From: Xiphophorus maculatus
Lineage: Eukaryota > Chordata > Actinopteri > Cyprinodontiformes > Poeciliidae
Direction: 5' to 3'
DNA: 64,000 nt
Assembly (NCBI RefSeq): GCF_002775205.1
Contig: NC_036450.1
Coordinates: 18,681,479 to 18,745,478, forward strand
Positions 38,699 to 63,800 of this stretch are shown one piece after another; the stretch's first letter is position 1; every line of letters begins with the position of its first letter. The position numbers and the translations under genes were made by a program. The notes beneath the pieces were generated by a model. It ran no database searches. It saw only the letters and a list, made by a program, of their open reading frames with translations, and had not been told where the DNA came from.

Positions 38699-39439
38699 AA
38701 AAACCGAAACTGCTTTCTGTACTCCTTGTTGAGCTAGATACTTTTTGCTCTGAAATTGCACTGGTTTCTTACACGGCATCTAAATATTTTGAGAGAATAT
38801 GTCTAAAGAGTGAAATAAATTTAAGAATGATGCAGAGAAACTCTATGTAAACGATATGTTTATGTTAAGAGCACCTGTCAGTTCAAGAACAGGAATTTTC
38901 ACTCCAGTGAACATAAAGCAAAATGAAAGAGCCTTTGTATTTCACCTCCTGCTTGAAACATTTTATGGTGAGACCTGTGGGAGATGGGGAACATATGGAG
39001 CTGAAAGTTTTGTGACCCTCTCAGTCTCCCCATGTCCATCTGTTCCCTCATCCTTCGGGGTTAAAGCTCCAGGCAGGGACTTTTTTCTGGACAGTTTTCT
39101 GCTCCACAGAATTATAGTCCAAATTTGGTGGAGGAGGCTGTTAAAACATAAGTTAAGATGGGAGATATAGATGAAAATGTTTAAATTTCTGAGGTGACCC
39201 TTTAGATTTTGCACATTATTTGTGTTAATAATACAAATAGTTGGAGTCCTGCAGTGTTTAATGTTTAAGGCTCCATAAGGTGCACTGCACATACATATCC
39301 ACAGCAAACAGTGCAGAACTATGAGATAAGTTGTATCACAACAAAAGCATTTAAAGTGGACTGAAAAATGTTTTATGTTACACATAATTCAGACTTGCTT
39401 TGAAAAAACCCTTCTAATCAAATGATGTTTGAGTTAAAT

Positions 39440-40080
39440 GCCTAATGGGGAGAGGAGGAAAAAGTAACCCCAATGATTTTCACGTCCTCCATTAAGTTAA
39501 TAACCTGATGCATCTCATTTGGGATTTTATTTACACAAAGTAGTGTGCAATTGTGAAATACAAGAAAAAAATGTGTTGCTTTCAGAACTTTGTGCATATA
39601 CAAATATAAAAAGTTAGCATTTGTTTTCAGCCCCCTTTGCAATTTGTCAGTTTTTGGTGCCGTTACAGCAGAAAGTCTTTTGAAAGTTTTCTTTGTAATT
39701 AGTTTAAACTCTGTCAGATTAGAGAGAAATTATCTGTGGCCATCAGTTTTCAAATCTTGTCAGACGCTGATTGAGATACTGATTGGACTTGGGCCTGGAC
39801 TTTGACTGGACCAACACATGAACATGTTTTAACCTACAGGATTTCATTGTAACTCTGGTTGTAAGCTTACGTTAACACCGTCGCCATGCTGAAAGATGCA
39901 CCTCTTCACCAAACCTTATATTTACCTCCATTCATCTTCCATACCAGCTTCCCCATTCCCTGGAGAAGGCCATCTCTACAGCATGATGCTACCACCACCA
40001 TGCTTTAGATGGTAGAGGATGGTGCGGTGTTAATTTTCCACTTTGCAGTTATTAACTTCTTAAAGTTTGTCTATCAAATA
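39440..40080 (-). mobile_element. Decayed Tc1 element
   Basis: A decayed terminus and subterminal region ('gggattttatttacacaaag', 'caattgtgaaatacaag', 'tttcagcccccttt') is followed by antisense transposase text ('ggcctggactttgactggac', 'cagcatgatgctaccaccac'). Both decay and internal loss are clear. Confidence 0.75.
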
Positions 40081-40344
40081 AAATCTCATTAAATACATTG
40101 ACTTGTGTTCCTCCTTCATCAAGTAAGCAGTTTTTTTAATGTAGCCCCTTGACTCTAACTATGTTTAAGAAAATTCCATGCAGTCCCAAGTTTTAGACAT
40201 TTAATCTGTGAAAGTACACTTCATTGACACAAAATCATTAAATATTATTGTTTTAATGCTTAATCTACTGCAAAAAGAAAAATAATATACATAGAAAACG
40301 TCAAATTTTTGACTAGTATTGATCTGTGAGACATAATCAATATT

Positions 40345-40594
40345 GAATGGTCCCGTCACGGTGGGGCGGGCTGTCCATAATCAGACATCCCCGCCCAGAC
40401 TCTAATCCCATTGGTGCATCGGGATGCCAAAGCCGTCGGGGTCCAGCTGGAAGGGAGGCGGTGATTGGTCGGGGTGTGCTTACAGCTGAGTCCGTCCGTT
40501 TCACGGTGCTGGAGGACGGAGGGGGGGCTACAGGGGATCATTTCCATGGACCATCTGTCTCGCTGCCTGCGCTCACAACAAAGAAGGACCCAGG
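40345..40594 (+). promoter_or_regulatory. ark2c: ark2c promoter/5' UTR
   Basis: A CpG-richer block begins with TCACGGTGGGGCGGGC (a GC-box) and leads into the first coding exon at 40595. No TATA box is evident. The exact transcription start cannot be placed. Confidence 0.45.
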
Positions 40595-52136
<11,542 letters not shown>

Positions 52137-52979
52137 TGAGATTTGACTCCTTGTGATTCACTCAGTCTTGTGAGATTCCTCTCTCTCTTCCATCTCGGCT
52201 CAGCAGCCTTGCCCCGACCCCCATGCCTCCTTCTCCACTTGGTGGGTGCTTTGCCAAATGTCTCCAGACTTCACGCGACACGAAACCCCCCCTCTAATTA
52301 ATGCTTTATTGAGCCAAGCCAGGACTACACGAGAGGCCACGAAAGACTCTCTTTATATAGAAGCACATCCTCTTGGGACGCAAACGACACTGGAACACAA
52401 AACCACACACTTTCTCATGTACACAGGGTTTACTTGTAGCTTGCTGGTCGTGAGTGGGGTGTTGTTGCAGTTGTGGTGTTGTACTGTAGGTAGCCACGGG
52501 CTGTGTAGCATGTCCTCAAAGCCATGACTTTATGTCTGCAGAGCGGTAAACACGTAACCCACCGAACTCTCTATTTTCTCTAGTTTCTCTGTCTTTTTCT
52601 TACTCTGACATAAACATAAGCTTAACAGCTACTAACCGCTCTGATGCCATGTTTACCTAAAGATCTCTGTGGTCGTAGTAGAGTAGCAGTAACCAATAAG
52701 TGATACTTGGTGGACTCTCGCCTTCTTGGGTCGAAGCACTAGCTAGCTGAGTGTTTTGATTCCGTCATACAGCTTTGACTTTTTGCAATACAGTCGTACT
52801 TTTTGCTCTGGGCGGTGTCACTTGGTTGCCCTCTTGTGCAACCAGAACCCTGGTGACTGAGTGGTGTTGTGTCTAAAATGTTAAAAATAGGCAGAAAGTG
52901 TTTTTTGTTTTTTTTTAGTATTTTTATTTTTTTTACCAAAATGCATTTTATTAAGTTAGCTTGGGTCTGCACACAAGTT

Positions 52980-53019
52980 TTGTGTGTGTGCAGGCGTGTG
53001 GGCGTGTGTGTGTGTGTAA
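52980..53019. repeat. (TG)n-rich repeat
   Basis: TG units interrupted by CAGGCG and GGGC. Confidence 0.8.
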
Positions 53020-55704
53020 CTAAACAAATATGTGTCAGTGGCATGTTGAGTTTGCTTTAAGAGTTAAGAGGTTAAATACTGCAGCCGCCAGAGCTCCTAT
53101 AAGACACAAAACCAAAAAAAAAAAAAAAAAAAGGGATGAAATTACAAGTTCTTATGCAATAGGCATGGGGTGATATGAGATTCTTAAGTTACCATAACTT
53201 TCAGTAAATACACCAGAGGGTCATGGTATTATTGTATTTACACAGTAAATTGTTATAAGAATGTAAAGAATTTATTGTTTTAAGACAGAAAATAAACAAT
53301 TATTCCAAATGCTTCTAAAATATTAGAACATATTGAAAATCAGGCATGCTTTTATGTTTGACAATTGTTTTAGTTATTTCACCTTTGAAGCACTAGGCTT
53401 CCTTTTGCTCAATTTTACACACTTTTGGGCATCTAAATGAAAGGATTGAATGTTCAGCAGTTTTAAAACTGAAAATAATTTTTTTTTTAAAAAACCCTGG
53501 ATACCAGAGACTGGCCCATGCCTCTCATGCACTGCAGATGTAGGTGGGAGGATGTAGTTTTCCTTCTGCCTGCATTTCTTTTTCACCTGGAATTGACCCA
53601 AACGGCAAAACAAAGTGTACTGACTTGCATGTTTCATTGAGGTTTTTAACTGTCAGCTTGGGCAGTGTCACCTTAACTGGGATGGGTGAAAAGATTCCTG
53701 CGCATGACTTAGTTAATCTGAGCTCTGACTATCTTCTCAACACTAACAAAAAGAAAGAAAAAAAAAGGTCAGTCAGCGGCTGCTCCCCTGACTCGTAGCT
53801 TGTGTTCGTCCTGTCCCCCTTCGATGACGACGGGACTCTCTTGATGTTTACCTTATTGCCTATGAAGAGCAAGCACATATGATAATAGTTATAGCAACAA
53901 GCTGTTTTCCTTGAACTTGCATTAGATGTAGATCCATGCAGTGTTTTAGATGGGAGAGGAGCGTTTGTTTTTTTTTTCTACATCCTGATCCCATGTGTTT
54001 GTGTGACAGGCCTCCCTTTGTGGTTGCTTTGCTGGTTGCTACGCTGTACTCCTAGAACACATAGGGCGTGAGGCGACGAAGGCAGCCTCGCTCTTGCAGT
54101 GCACACAGACACAAGACGACGCCACAGCAGGAAAAAACAAAAGAAATCACGTCTTTTTTTTTTCTTTCCTTCAGTCCAACAAAGCCATGTTTTAAAGATC
54201 ACCTTCAGGACCCGCACCATCCAATGCACTGTGATAGCAAAGGATTATTAGACCTTTCAGTTCCTGTCTTGTGCACTGCGAGTGTTGACACTGCCTCCTC
54301 CCATGGTGGAGACATCTGTGATGAAGTTTTCATAGTTTACACAGGGTGTTGTCAGCTGAAATGCCTTAAGTATTTAACAATCATAATTTATTACTAATTG
54401 TAGATATTGTGGGGATGTATTTAATTTCATAGAGTTTTTTTTTTAGAGTGAGAGAAAAAGAGAGAGAGAGCGACTGAATCATAATTTATTTATTTAGAAA
54501 TAACGAAAAGAAATGCTATGAAAAAAACGATTACCTCATTTTTGCATTGTTGGAAATGGGAATGCTTTGCATGCAGTTGTACTTTTTGAACATTTAAAGT
54601 ATATTAAAAAATTTTTTTGAAAAAAATAGCCCTGCTGTTTGATCTCCACAAGCTGGCTATGCGATGTTTACGGCCCCAGACTGAGCTACTGAGCCTGCTC
54701 TCTGTCTGTCTCCCATGTGGTGCTGTGGATCTTAGTTACATTCCATTCAATGCAATCTCTCTGATCCCCCATGCTGTGATGTGGACAAACTGCAATGAAG
54801 TGAACCAGTCTTTTAGTTTGTGTTCTGTTTTGCACTCACCTGTTTGATATACATCGGAACCCTCTCACTGGCAAAAGCAAGCAAACAAAAAAAAAATCTT
54901 TTGCTTAGACAAATTAACTGGCTTTTATTTTGTATGCTCTCCTTCTTACAGCGCACTGTCTTAACGTCTTATTCAAGCATGTTCCTTTTTGGCCACTTTT
55001 GTATTTGTCTTTGTCTTTGATTCTAGCGATCTTGGATTCTGTTTCAAAAAAACAAAAACAAAAAAAAAACTTCGAAGACATAAGCATAACAAGTGCCTCG
55101 CTTTAGGTGTACTGAGATATTTCCATGACACTGAAACCACCAACAACAATCAGTCCATGAAGCCCCCTGCCTTATTGGTTGCATAAATAATTGAAGGAGT
55201 GGAGCTAAGATGCTGAAAGCCATTCTAATTAAAGAGACGGTTCAGATTTTGTTTTTTCGGGTTCTGTGGAGAGATTCAGAGCAGATCTTAACCCTAACCT
55301 TAGCTTAACTAGCACATAATGTTTTGCTCAATGCTAACCTCTATAGGTTAACACAAATATGATGAATAACTGTTTACTTATTTATTAATTGCTCCACAAA
55401 TACCTTTCCTGCAGCCAGCTGCTTAGGAGACATGCCACTCATGGTTTGCTTACTAAACAGTATTACCTTTCGATGCGATGAGTGACAGGAGGCAGCGCTC
55501 CTTTATTTGGCACATCATGGTTGACTTTCACAACTTGGAAAGTTTTCAAAGACACAAATTTGTTTTAGTTGTAAGTCGGGAAATTTACACCATCTGGCTG
55601 TAAATAAGAGAGAAAAACCTATTTAGGGACCTTTTCTAATATCTCATTTGAAAGACTTTCTGAAACCTTGACACCTCATAACTTCTCCAAAGAACTCCAC
55701 TTCT

Positions 55705-55895
55705 TTTTGTAAAGGTTTTATTGGCTCTAGTGGCCTTTATTTGATAGTTAATTGACAGGAAAGTGGGTAATGAGAGAAGGGGAAGACATGCGGCAAAGGT
55801 CGCCAGGTCGGGAATCAAACCTGCGACAGCCGCATTGAGGACTAAGGCCTCCTTTTGTGGGTTGTGCTTAACCCCTGCGCCACCACAGCACATCC
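55705..55895 (-). mobile_element. tRNA-derived SINE with target-site duplication
   Basis: On the minus strand there is an A-box-like TGGCGCAGGGGTTAAGC and a B-box-like CAGGTTTGATTCCC at tRNA spacing, then a body ('ctttcctgtcaattaactat', 'caaataaaggccactagag') and an A-rich end. It is framed by a perfect 15-bp direct repeat, AAGAACTCCACTTCT, at 55690-55704 and 55896-55910. The head looks like a tRNA gene but is a SINE promoter. It is inserted antisense in the presumed ark2c 3' UTR. Confidence 0.9.
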
Positions 55896-56739
55896 AAGAA
55901 CTCCACTTCTAATAAAAATATCAAAACTCTCTTTAAAATTTTTTGAGCAAACTGTTATAAAGGCATACTTTTACAGCATTACTTTTAAAATGTATTTGGA
56001 CTAAGAAGAGGCATGTCTTACTGTTGGGTTTTCTAAAGGCCACAGTTTTGTTTTTTTTAAAGTTTATTTTCCCTTCCTGTATGTTTTCACTGCTCTTGTT
56101 CCTTTTCACTTTCCGTCCCTCTTTTGCTCAATCTGCTCCCTTCCTTCTCACAGTCTAAGCAAACAGACATGAATTACAAAGCACAACTTTTTTCTAAAAA
56201 TGCATGTTTTCTCAGGTGCCAGTACAGTCGCGATGATTTAATAGTACATTGCCAAACTATATACAAAGAATACAAAGGGAAAAAAAATTAATTTCAAATT
56301 TTTAATTTCATTTCATTTTTGTTTTCTTTTCTTTTTTTTCGTTGCTTGATTCTGAAGAACAAACGCAAAGAGAAAATAAGCCAAAATGTGCCAGTGAAAG
56401 GGCTGCCGCCATCCTCGTGTGAAGATCTGCTATCTAGCTGTGACTGCGCAGTGTTTGGGATATTTTATCTGAAAATAGAAGTATTTATCATTAATATTAA
56501 AGCAATAGCGCATTAACAGTGATGAGTGTGCTGATGAAGAAACGAGTGAGAATATTAGAAGTAAATGTTAGATTCACATGTGGTGGGATTTTGTACTTAA
56601 TTTATTATTACTAATAATAATGACATAATGATTTTAAGGTTTTCATTGCTAAGCCCAAACTTTCTTACTTTCTTTTTTTAAATTGTTTCAATTTCATTTC
56701 ATGGCTTGTATATTATCCTTTTTTATGTGCTCTTTTTGT

Positions 56740-56745
56740 AATAAA
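56740..56745 (+). promoter_or_regulatory. Distal polyadenylation signal, ark2c
   Basis: AATAAA following 'ctctttttgt', with TTTTTGTTTTGTG downstream, the arrangement of a strong cleavage site. Confidence 0.5.
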
Positions 56746-57359
56746 CTGGATTAAACTGAAACGTTTTTGTTTTGTGCAGAGTTCTTTCTCACATTTTCTT
56801 CGGCAGCAGCAAAGCTGAAGTAAATATCAGAATATTGTTTGGTGAAAAGTGTTTTATATAATCTCTGCAGTAATTTATTGCATGTCTGTAACATGAACAT
56901 GTAAATCTTCAGCACAACACCGTCCATGTACTTGTGGCTGAAGAAGAAACTTGACATACAATCTGCTTCTAAATTCAATAAGGTGTTGATGGTAGATCTA
57001 ACATTCTGCTTTTAGCTCAGTGGCTTACTGCTCCAGCTGCTTGTTTCTAACTGTGTTGAACAGCCCAATGACGTTCAGTGCCAAACAAACTGTTTTATGC
57101 TCTGGGAGTAGAGCGGAGTTTCAATATTTTTAAGTAAAGAAAAAGAAAATAGAGTGGTTCCCCAACTATTTGTGGTTGAGTATTGGCAGATCTGTTCATT
57201 TGTAAACATTTTAATACATCATATTTAAAACATTTGAACAAAACTGCGACTCAAACACCTTAATGCAACGCTACTTGAGGCGCTATTGGCTGGTGTTTGC
57301 AAAGCAGTCAATCCTGAAGCACTGTGTATTTTCCCTGGTACTGATTGGAGGTAACCCCA

Positions 57360-57478
57360 ACAACAGAAATATGAGAAGGACTCCAGATGTTAGCTTCTGC
57401 GCTAATGCTAAGATTAGCACTTTGAACTGCCTTGTTGCTGAAAATGTGCTATATAAATATATTACCTTACCTTACCTA
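57360..57478 (+). mobile_element. LINE 3' tail
   Basis: The string 'ttgaactgccttgttgctga' then 'tgctatataaatatatta' followed by CTTAC repeats is the usual 3' terminus of a fish LINE family (tail GCTATATAAATAAA plus a short tandem). No coding part is present. Confidence 0.55.
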
Positions 57479-58207
57479 AGATGGTATTCAGTGTTCATAT
57501 TATGTTTGTTGTATGAACTTTTAAAATATGAAGTTAGAGGTGCATTTAAGGGGAATCTCAAATATTTTATTTATTATTGTATGGTTGGAATCCCTAAACC
57601 ATGTGAAAACCCAGAGTTCACTGTAAATATAAAAACAAAGTGTTTTCAAACATTTTTTTCCCTTTTCTACTGCCCCATTCATCCACCTGTCCATCCATCC
57701 TCTAATTAATTTACATATTTAAAGCTTGACCAATGCATAAACATCACATTGAATGTGACTACAGACTCTGCAACAGCTGCTTGACCCTACATCTAGGAAT
57801 ATGAGCAAAACCATCAAAGCAATTTACCTGTAAGATGCTAAAATACTCCCACAAGAACCTAATGATATACTTTATTCATTTGTAGTGGCTATAAAATGTG
57901 TGCAGCTCGGGTTTATGAATCAGCAAGAGATCTAAACAAAATTGAAATTGTGCTTGAGGTGAATACAAAACATTTTAATCTTTTATAAAACATATATTTA
58001 CAAAATGCACAGCACGAAATAAAAATGGCACATTCCGATTTTCCCTGACCAAAGAAAGCAGAACTTTTACTTTTTCATAGTATAATCAAATCTATAAATG
58101 AAAACATCATCCGTTCCTGAGATATAAAATGCACCCGAATGGTTTTGGTAGCTTAATATATAAGGAAGATCCTTCTGCTTTTGGCCCTTCCAGAAATGAT
58201 TTCAGAG

Positions 58208-60884
58208 TCAGTACTTTGGGTAGAGCACCCTGGCAATCTGTCCGTCCGCTCTGTTCGTATCCAGCCACTTCCCACAAAGGAAAATTGTGGTGACGCCATT
58301 GGCTGTGTTGGTGATTTCCACCCTGTCGAGCAACCAGCCAGGGCAGAGTCCTGAGTTGTCGTGCTCCACTCGAACTCTCTGCAGATCGCCCATGTCCAGC
58401 ATTTCCACCACAAAGCGATCAGTCTGCCCCCGTTCAAAGAGGTTACGTAGCCTCTGTCGCAGTTGCCGACTGCCTGAATCTCCGTTGGAGCCATACATTG
58501 TGATGAAAACATTGGCATCTGTTCCCGCTCCCTTCTCGTCGCCTGTGATTATGATGATCTCATACTTGACGGGCACCAGGCTTCGAGCTTTGCTTGCGAA
58601 GCTCTCAACGGTCTTTGTGCACTCAAAGGTCAGGAATTCATCCCTCTTCGGAGACAGAGGGATAAGGGCATTGCAGCGGAAGATGTACCTAGGCAGGGAA
58701 AGAAGAAAACGGGAAGTTTTCAGCTTGCATACAAACAAACAAACCTATGAGTGCTAGTAGAAATCAAATGACTCCTGAAGGAGTTGTAACAGTTCTCTTA
58801 CTTGTTTCCAAGCTCCTTTTCAGTCACAACTACCTCCTCGACATGCCAGTAAGCCTCTCCTTTCACTTTCTTCCCATCTTTGGGCGTGTGGCCCAGGCAG
58901 ATGGCAGCAATATCACCCACATTCTTTGAGGAAAACTCAAATCTGTCAACATTTCCCCTGAAAAGAAAAGAAAATGTAAGAAATTGATTGAAATCTCATA
59001 ATTTATGTTAATGATAAAGTTTTGACATTGTACTATAATGTTATTGTAGTAAACAGTTCAAGTCATTTTTGCAGGTAGGATTAACCTAAGTGCAAGCAGC
59101 ATAACGGAAACAGCTCTACCAGGAAAAATGTCCAAACTAGATGGGGAAATACTTACCTCAAAAACCTCTTCTTCTTTGAAGAGTTCTCCATTACAAGTTC
59201 TTTTGATCTGCACTTCTTCCCCTCCAGTACTATCCAGGCATTCTCCTTGGTTTCGTCTGTGTCTCCAGTTGTGACGCAAATTTCATACTCTTTCAGAGAC
59301 AAAGTCCAGAACAGAGTCACGGTACAATCTTTCCGACATCTTCTAGCAGAAACTTCATTATTTAGCTTTAAGAAACAACACCCTTCACCCTTATTTAATC
59401 CTTGGATAAAAATGTGTAACACAATCAGACTCTGGATCAGAGTTCAGCTTACCCTTCAGGTTTTCTATAGGATTTAGGTTTTGGCACTGAGGGAATTATT
59501 GTATTATTTCTATGTTGATGCACATTATGTTTTCAAACATTACCCTACTGATAGACTTGATGATGACCCATTTTCAGATCAGAGCATCGCATTTTGTAAT
59601 AAAAATTATCCTGGTACTTCAAGTACTTGACAGGGGGAAGTGCTTTTCTATGTTCCTTATGTTTCTATGTTAATCACATTAGACCCATTTACAGTGGCTG
59701 TTGCTATAAGCTCAAACTTAGTTGGGCAAAGCACACAGTTGACGTGTTTATCGAACTGTTTAAATTTGTGATGGCAGAACAGAAAAGTAAACTTTTTTAG
59801 ATGTGTATCCTAAGCAAGAGATGTAAAAAGTAAGTTTTTACTCATCTTTACCAGGGGTGTCATAAAGCATAAAGGGTGTATAATAGCTTACTTGTTTTCT
59901 CGTTGAGGTCTAAATAATCATTGTTTGCACAGGCCAGCTCTCTCATTATCTGTCCATCATCGTCTTTCTTGGAAAGCCAGCGGTCACAAGGAAAACGGAA
60001 GGTTTTGTCCAGGAACTCATCCTTCACATCAATGTGCTCCAAGTGCCAACCTGGAGCAATACCTGCAAAATTAGTGAAAAAGAATAAGGGAGTGACAGCA
60101 GTTCGTCTGATTAACAGAAAATTAATTGACCTGTTCTGAGGTAAACATTGAACTAAGTATTTTTTTTCTTAAATTAGAATAAGGGTTCTTTTCTTTTCTC
60201 CCCATTTCCTTCAATTCTTTTTTAAAAAAACACACCAAATATACAATTTTACTGATTTATAAACCTTTGTTGATCTGGGATTTTTATCCTAGAAAGGTAC
60301 TTTTGGACAATAGTTTCACTCTTTTAAAGGAGGAACTAAAAAGAAATAATACAATTAAATAAACTGTGGAATTACATATGATATACACAATAATTTTAAT
60401 AATGCATGACATTTAATAAATTATGTACATTTTAGCTATTTATTAAATTGTGGTCCTTCACTCCACTAAATTGTAACCTGTTCATAAAGTAAGGCCTCAT
60501 AAAATACAGCTTTTAGTGCTTCACAAAAAAGAAACATGAATTAGAAACAACAGAAATCACTCAAACGAAACATGATCAAAGTCAGAACAATCAGATGGTC
60601 ACTAAATACCAGGCAGTCTGATTTCAGCTAAATCACTGTCATCATTCCTAATTTAATCTTCCCGTTATGCAAAGGGACTATTTATCCGAGCAGCTGACCT
60701 GTGTTGTCGTGCCAAACTCTGACTTTGGAGAGGTCTCCCAGGCTGAGGATATCGGGGAAGCGAAACATGTCCACCTGCTTACGCTCAAACTTGTTGGACT
60801 TCGTGGACTCCTTCAGCGCCAGCCTCCCAGTGTCACCATTCTCTCCGAAAACGATGACCCACACGTTGGCGTCGGTGCCCGCCC
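58208..60884 (-). CDS. loxhd1: Lipoxygenase homology domain protein 1, C-terminal exons
   Basis: LOXHD1 is a large hair-cell stereocilia protein built almost only of PLAT domains and needed for hearing. The last five coding exons, 5' to 3', are 60699-60884, 59892-60062, 59157-59289, 58802-58957 and 58208-58688; splice phases agree throughout. PLAT hallmarks recur: [39 protein letters not shown], then [10 protein letters not shown], and finally [39 protein letters not shown], closing with ARVLYPKY and a stop. So the window holds most of one PLAT, one complete but divergent PLAT (its GAGTDAN loop is replaced by DETKENAW) and the terminal PLAT. The preceding exons lie past 64000. Fish can carry two loxhd1 genes; which one this is cannot be told. 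Confidence 0.92.
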
Positions 60885-63800
60885 CTGGGCGGACAGAAAA
60901 GAAAGATGTATTTAGGAATTAAAGCAGACTAAACTAGCTTTTTCCAAAATCCCACAATTATAAGAACTGCTATACGACTGCAGAGTGGAGTGATTTTGTT
61001 ACAAGTTTTATGGCATTTAAGCTTTGTTGCTTGTTTTCAACATATTTTCTCTCTTTTTCTGCAACATGCTGAGAATGCCATAATATTGAGTAATACAAAA
61101 ACTGTAGAGAATTTAAAACATAGGATTTAGGTAAAGTACTTTAAATTTGTTTTGGATTTTTTCTAATTCGCGAATTGTTATAATTTTACCTACAGATTAA
61201 AATAAAAAGTTGCCTCTTAACCGCATACTTTTTTAAAAAGAAAAAAATCATTAAATTAAAAATGCACTGACTTTGCTTGAAAGCCAAGTTAATGACAGGA
61301 AACCAACCAGTCTAAACCAACATTTCTCATGACAGAATAAATCCAGGAGTTTCTTGATGGTTTTAAAAAGCTTAGAGTGACTGACATTCTTTAAAATATT
61401 ATTATTCATGTATTATTTTGACCAGGTGTTGATTAAAGACTATTCACAATAAATTCAAGCAATATATGCGGAATTTTAATGAAAGTTGTTTGTTATATAT
61501 TAATTCCACCCTGAAAAAGAATCACATTAAGAACTAAAATGAACTTGAAATTTACCTTAGTGAGGAATGTATAAAGACTTTCCCACTTATATGTTATTAT
61601 TCTATATGTGTGTCTAAAATTTAACAAGAAAGCTTGTATTTTCACAGTCCAGTTTGGTTTTAAATACATGGACATGATCGAAGTTGATTATAAGAACTTG
61701 TTTTAAATAAGTTAGGATTTTGTTTTCATAGTTTATGTGCAAATGGCACATCTCAGGGTCCCACAGGCAACCAGAAAACATTTTCTGCATGCATGCTCCA
61801 TTTCACCTCTTGTCATGTCATTTGCATGCATGTGGCTGTGTCTCCATCACACTGGCAGCTTTCTCTTTCCAGAGCCTCAGCATTTGGTGCAGGGCTGCAT
61901 CCTAGTTTCTAGTAACTGCCAGAGGCAAAGAGCGGTCTTTTGAAGTCGGCTCAGACCTCTCGCTACACTATCACATTGATCAGCAGCGCAACTGTGAAAA
62001 TACTGCAGCCAGAAAACATGGCGCAGGAGTGTGAACGACTACTAAACAGGATTTATTTCATCACCATGTGACAATCAAATGAATAATATCCCTTTTCCTG
62101 CAGGAAAACTTCTGGACGAGGACAAGCAGCATGAACACCTAACTTAACCCCGACTTCTGATTGGAACTAAAGGGGACAGAATGAGATGTATTTAACGATT
62201 TGTTAGCAGTGATCACATTTACAATCAGAATATGTTATGCTTGCGGATGAAAGGGGGCTCAAAATCCACCGCTGACAGATGGATCCCTTTGAAAGTGGTG
62301 TGAAAACAAATTGACACACTTGACAGATGAAACGTCCATGTTAACCACAGAGTCCCTTGGGATCTTTCAGGCAGAGCTGGGGGATGCTGCTGATGAAAGA
62401 GTTTGTCTGAGCCGCTCTCCTGAGTTTGAACACCCCGGGACTTCACCTGGCACTGACCCTGAGATGAAAGGCTGGCTGGATGGATGACAGCATGCCTGAT
62501 AGGTAGACCTAAAATGGCCTCATGCGCTGTCTGCCTCTGAATCAAATCAGTTCTTTTTCTCCCCCTCTCATGCGTGCTCAAAATATTAAAATAAAGAATG
62601 CTCCAAACAGATTCGTCTATGGTTTGATTAAAATGGTAAGACCTTCAGATCAGTGGCTTACAACTTGCAGCTTGGTGGTTTTAAAGATGAAGTTTGTTAA
62701 ATTAACAGCAAAATATTCTAAATTATTTGTTCATAGTTCAATACTTTTCCAACAAAGATTATGTTCGATTGAAGTCATCACAATTAGAAAAGCCCAATTT
62801 AAAGGGGCCAGTATCATATCACAAATGGCCAATAGTCATAAAACATAAAAATCACAAAAGTATCAAAAATTAATCACAATCAGCCTTTTTGAGCAAATAA
62901 GTACATTTATTAATTTTTCTGACATCCTACTTAAAATGAAAGTATTAGCGTAGGTCTTACTTGGAACTGAACACGACCGCTTACAGCTGTAAACAGGAAA
63001 TACTTTCCTTGTCAATATAATTTGTTGAATGGATGTGGACAGGACACTTTTGCTTCTCCCAAAGAGCCAATTAAGCAGGAACAATGGTTGAAACTTGTGA
63101 CATCAAAGAATTAAGGAATGGAAAACACTTTGTGCCTCTGAGTTACAACACAATTAGAATCCTGGACTAAAAAGGAGGATGAAGCCTGAGGGTTGAGAAT
63201 CGGACCAAGTTCAAGTCACAATGACAACAATTAGATATAACACCTCGAGAAAAAAAACATCGAGGTGTGTTGCTTCTGTGCATTAAGATTACAAGTTAAG
63301 TCTTGCTTTATTTTGGTTTATACTTTTTGCCTGCTGTTAGTCAATCGAAAACATCTTCAAATCACATTATTAAATTTAATTAATAACTCCTTTCTCCCAC
63401 TTGGATCTTTATTTGGTATAATTAGCTGCAGTAGCAACTGTTTTTCCTCAGTGTTTGACCCAAATCAAAAATGGTTTGTATTTCAGTGTTTACACTTACC
63501 TCTCATTAGTTGGAAGCAAATTACTTAAAGTTTTAGGACAAAGCACTATGTTGTAAGAAAGCTTTGTTAAAGAGTACGAGTTGCACCACAATTGGTGTCC
63601 TCAAAATAAAGTTTGATTGTTGCATAAAGTAGTGCAGTAAAACAATTACAACAAAAAACGAGACCTTCAGCTGTTTTTATTCACTCTTACTCTTAATGTA
63701 CACAGTGACACTCAAATTGGTTAAATTGATAATGCTGGTCAGACTTGGAGTGGAATTGACATCTTTCGAGTCTTGGGTCTAAATGGCCGTTTTGGTCTAA

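Larger units (their letters stand above)
33657..40340. other. ark2n 3' UTR and intergenic region
   Basis: No protein gene is seen. The first part is probably the ark2n 3' UTR: an ATTAAA lies near 33760, and a later AATAAA near 37313 could end a long form. The rest holds a Tc1-type MITE (35114-35463), TA-rich microsatellites, a CTCF-like motif at 38686 and a Tc1 relic at 39440-40080. Open frames at 34049-34492 and 38856-39170 show no recognisable protein. Confidence 0.5.
52137..56765 (+). other. ark2c: Probable long ark2c 3' UTR
   Basis: From the ark2c stop to AATAAA at 56740-56745 (followed by a TG-rich element) there is no other gene. RNF165 is known for a very long 3' UTR, so I assign the stretch to it, though earlier cleavage is possible. 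It includes a TG repeat (52980-53019), T-rich and A-rich runs and a SINE insertion at 55705-55895. Confidence 0.5.

Noticed and set aside
38856-39385. Overlapping open frames before the Tc1 relic
   Set aside because: Both strands open by chance in this stretch; nothing protein-like is conserved from what I can tell.
55800-55895. tRNA gene
   Set aside because: A and B boxes belong to a SINE head; no cloverleaf, and it is bounded by target-site duplications.
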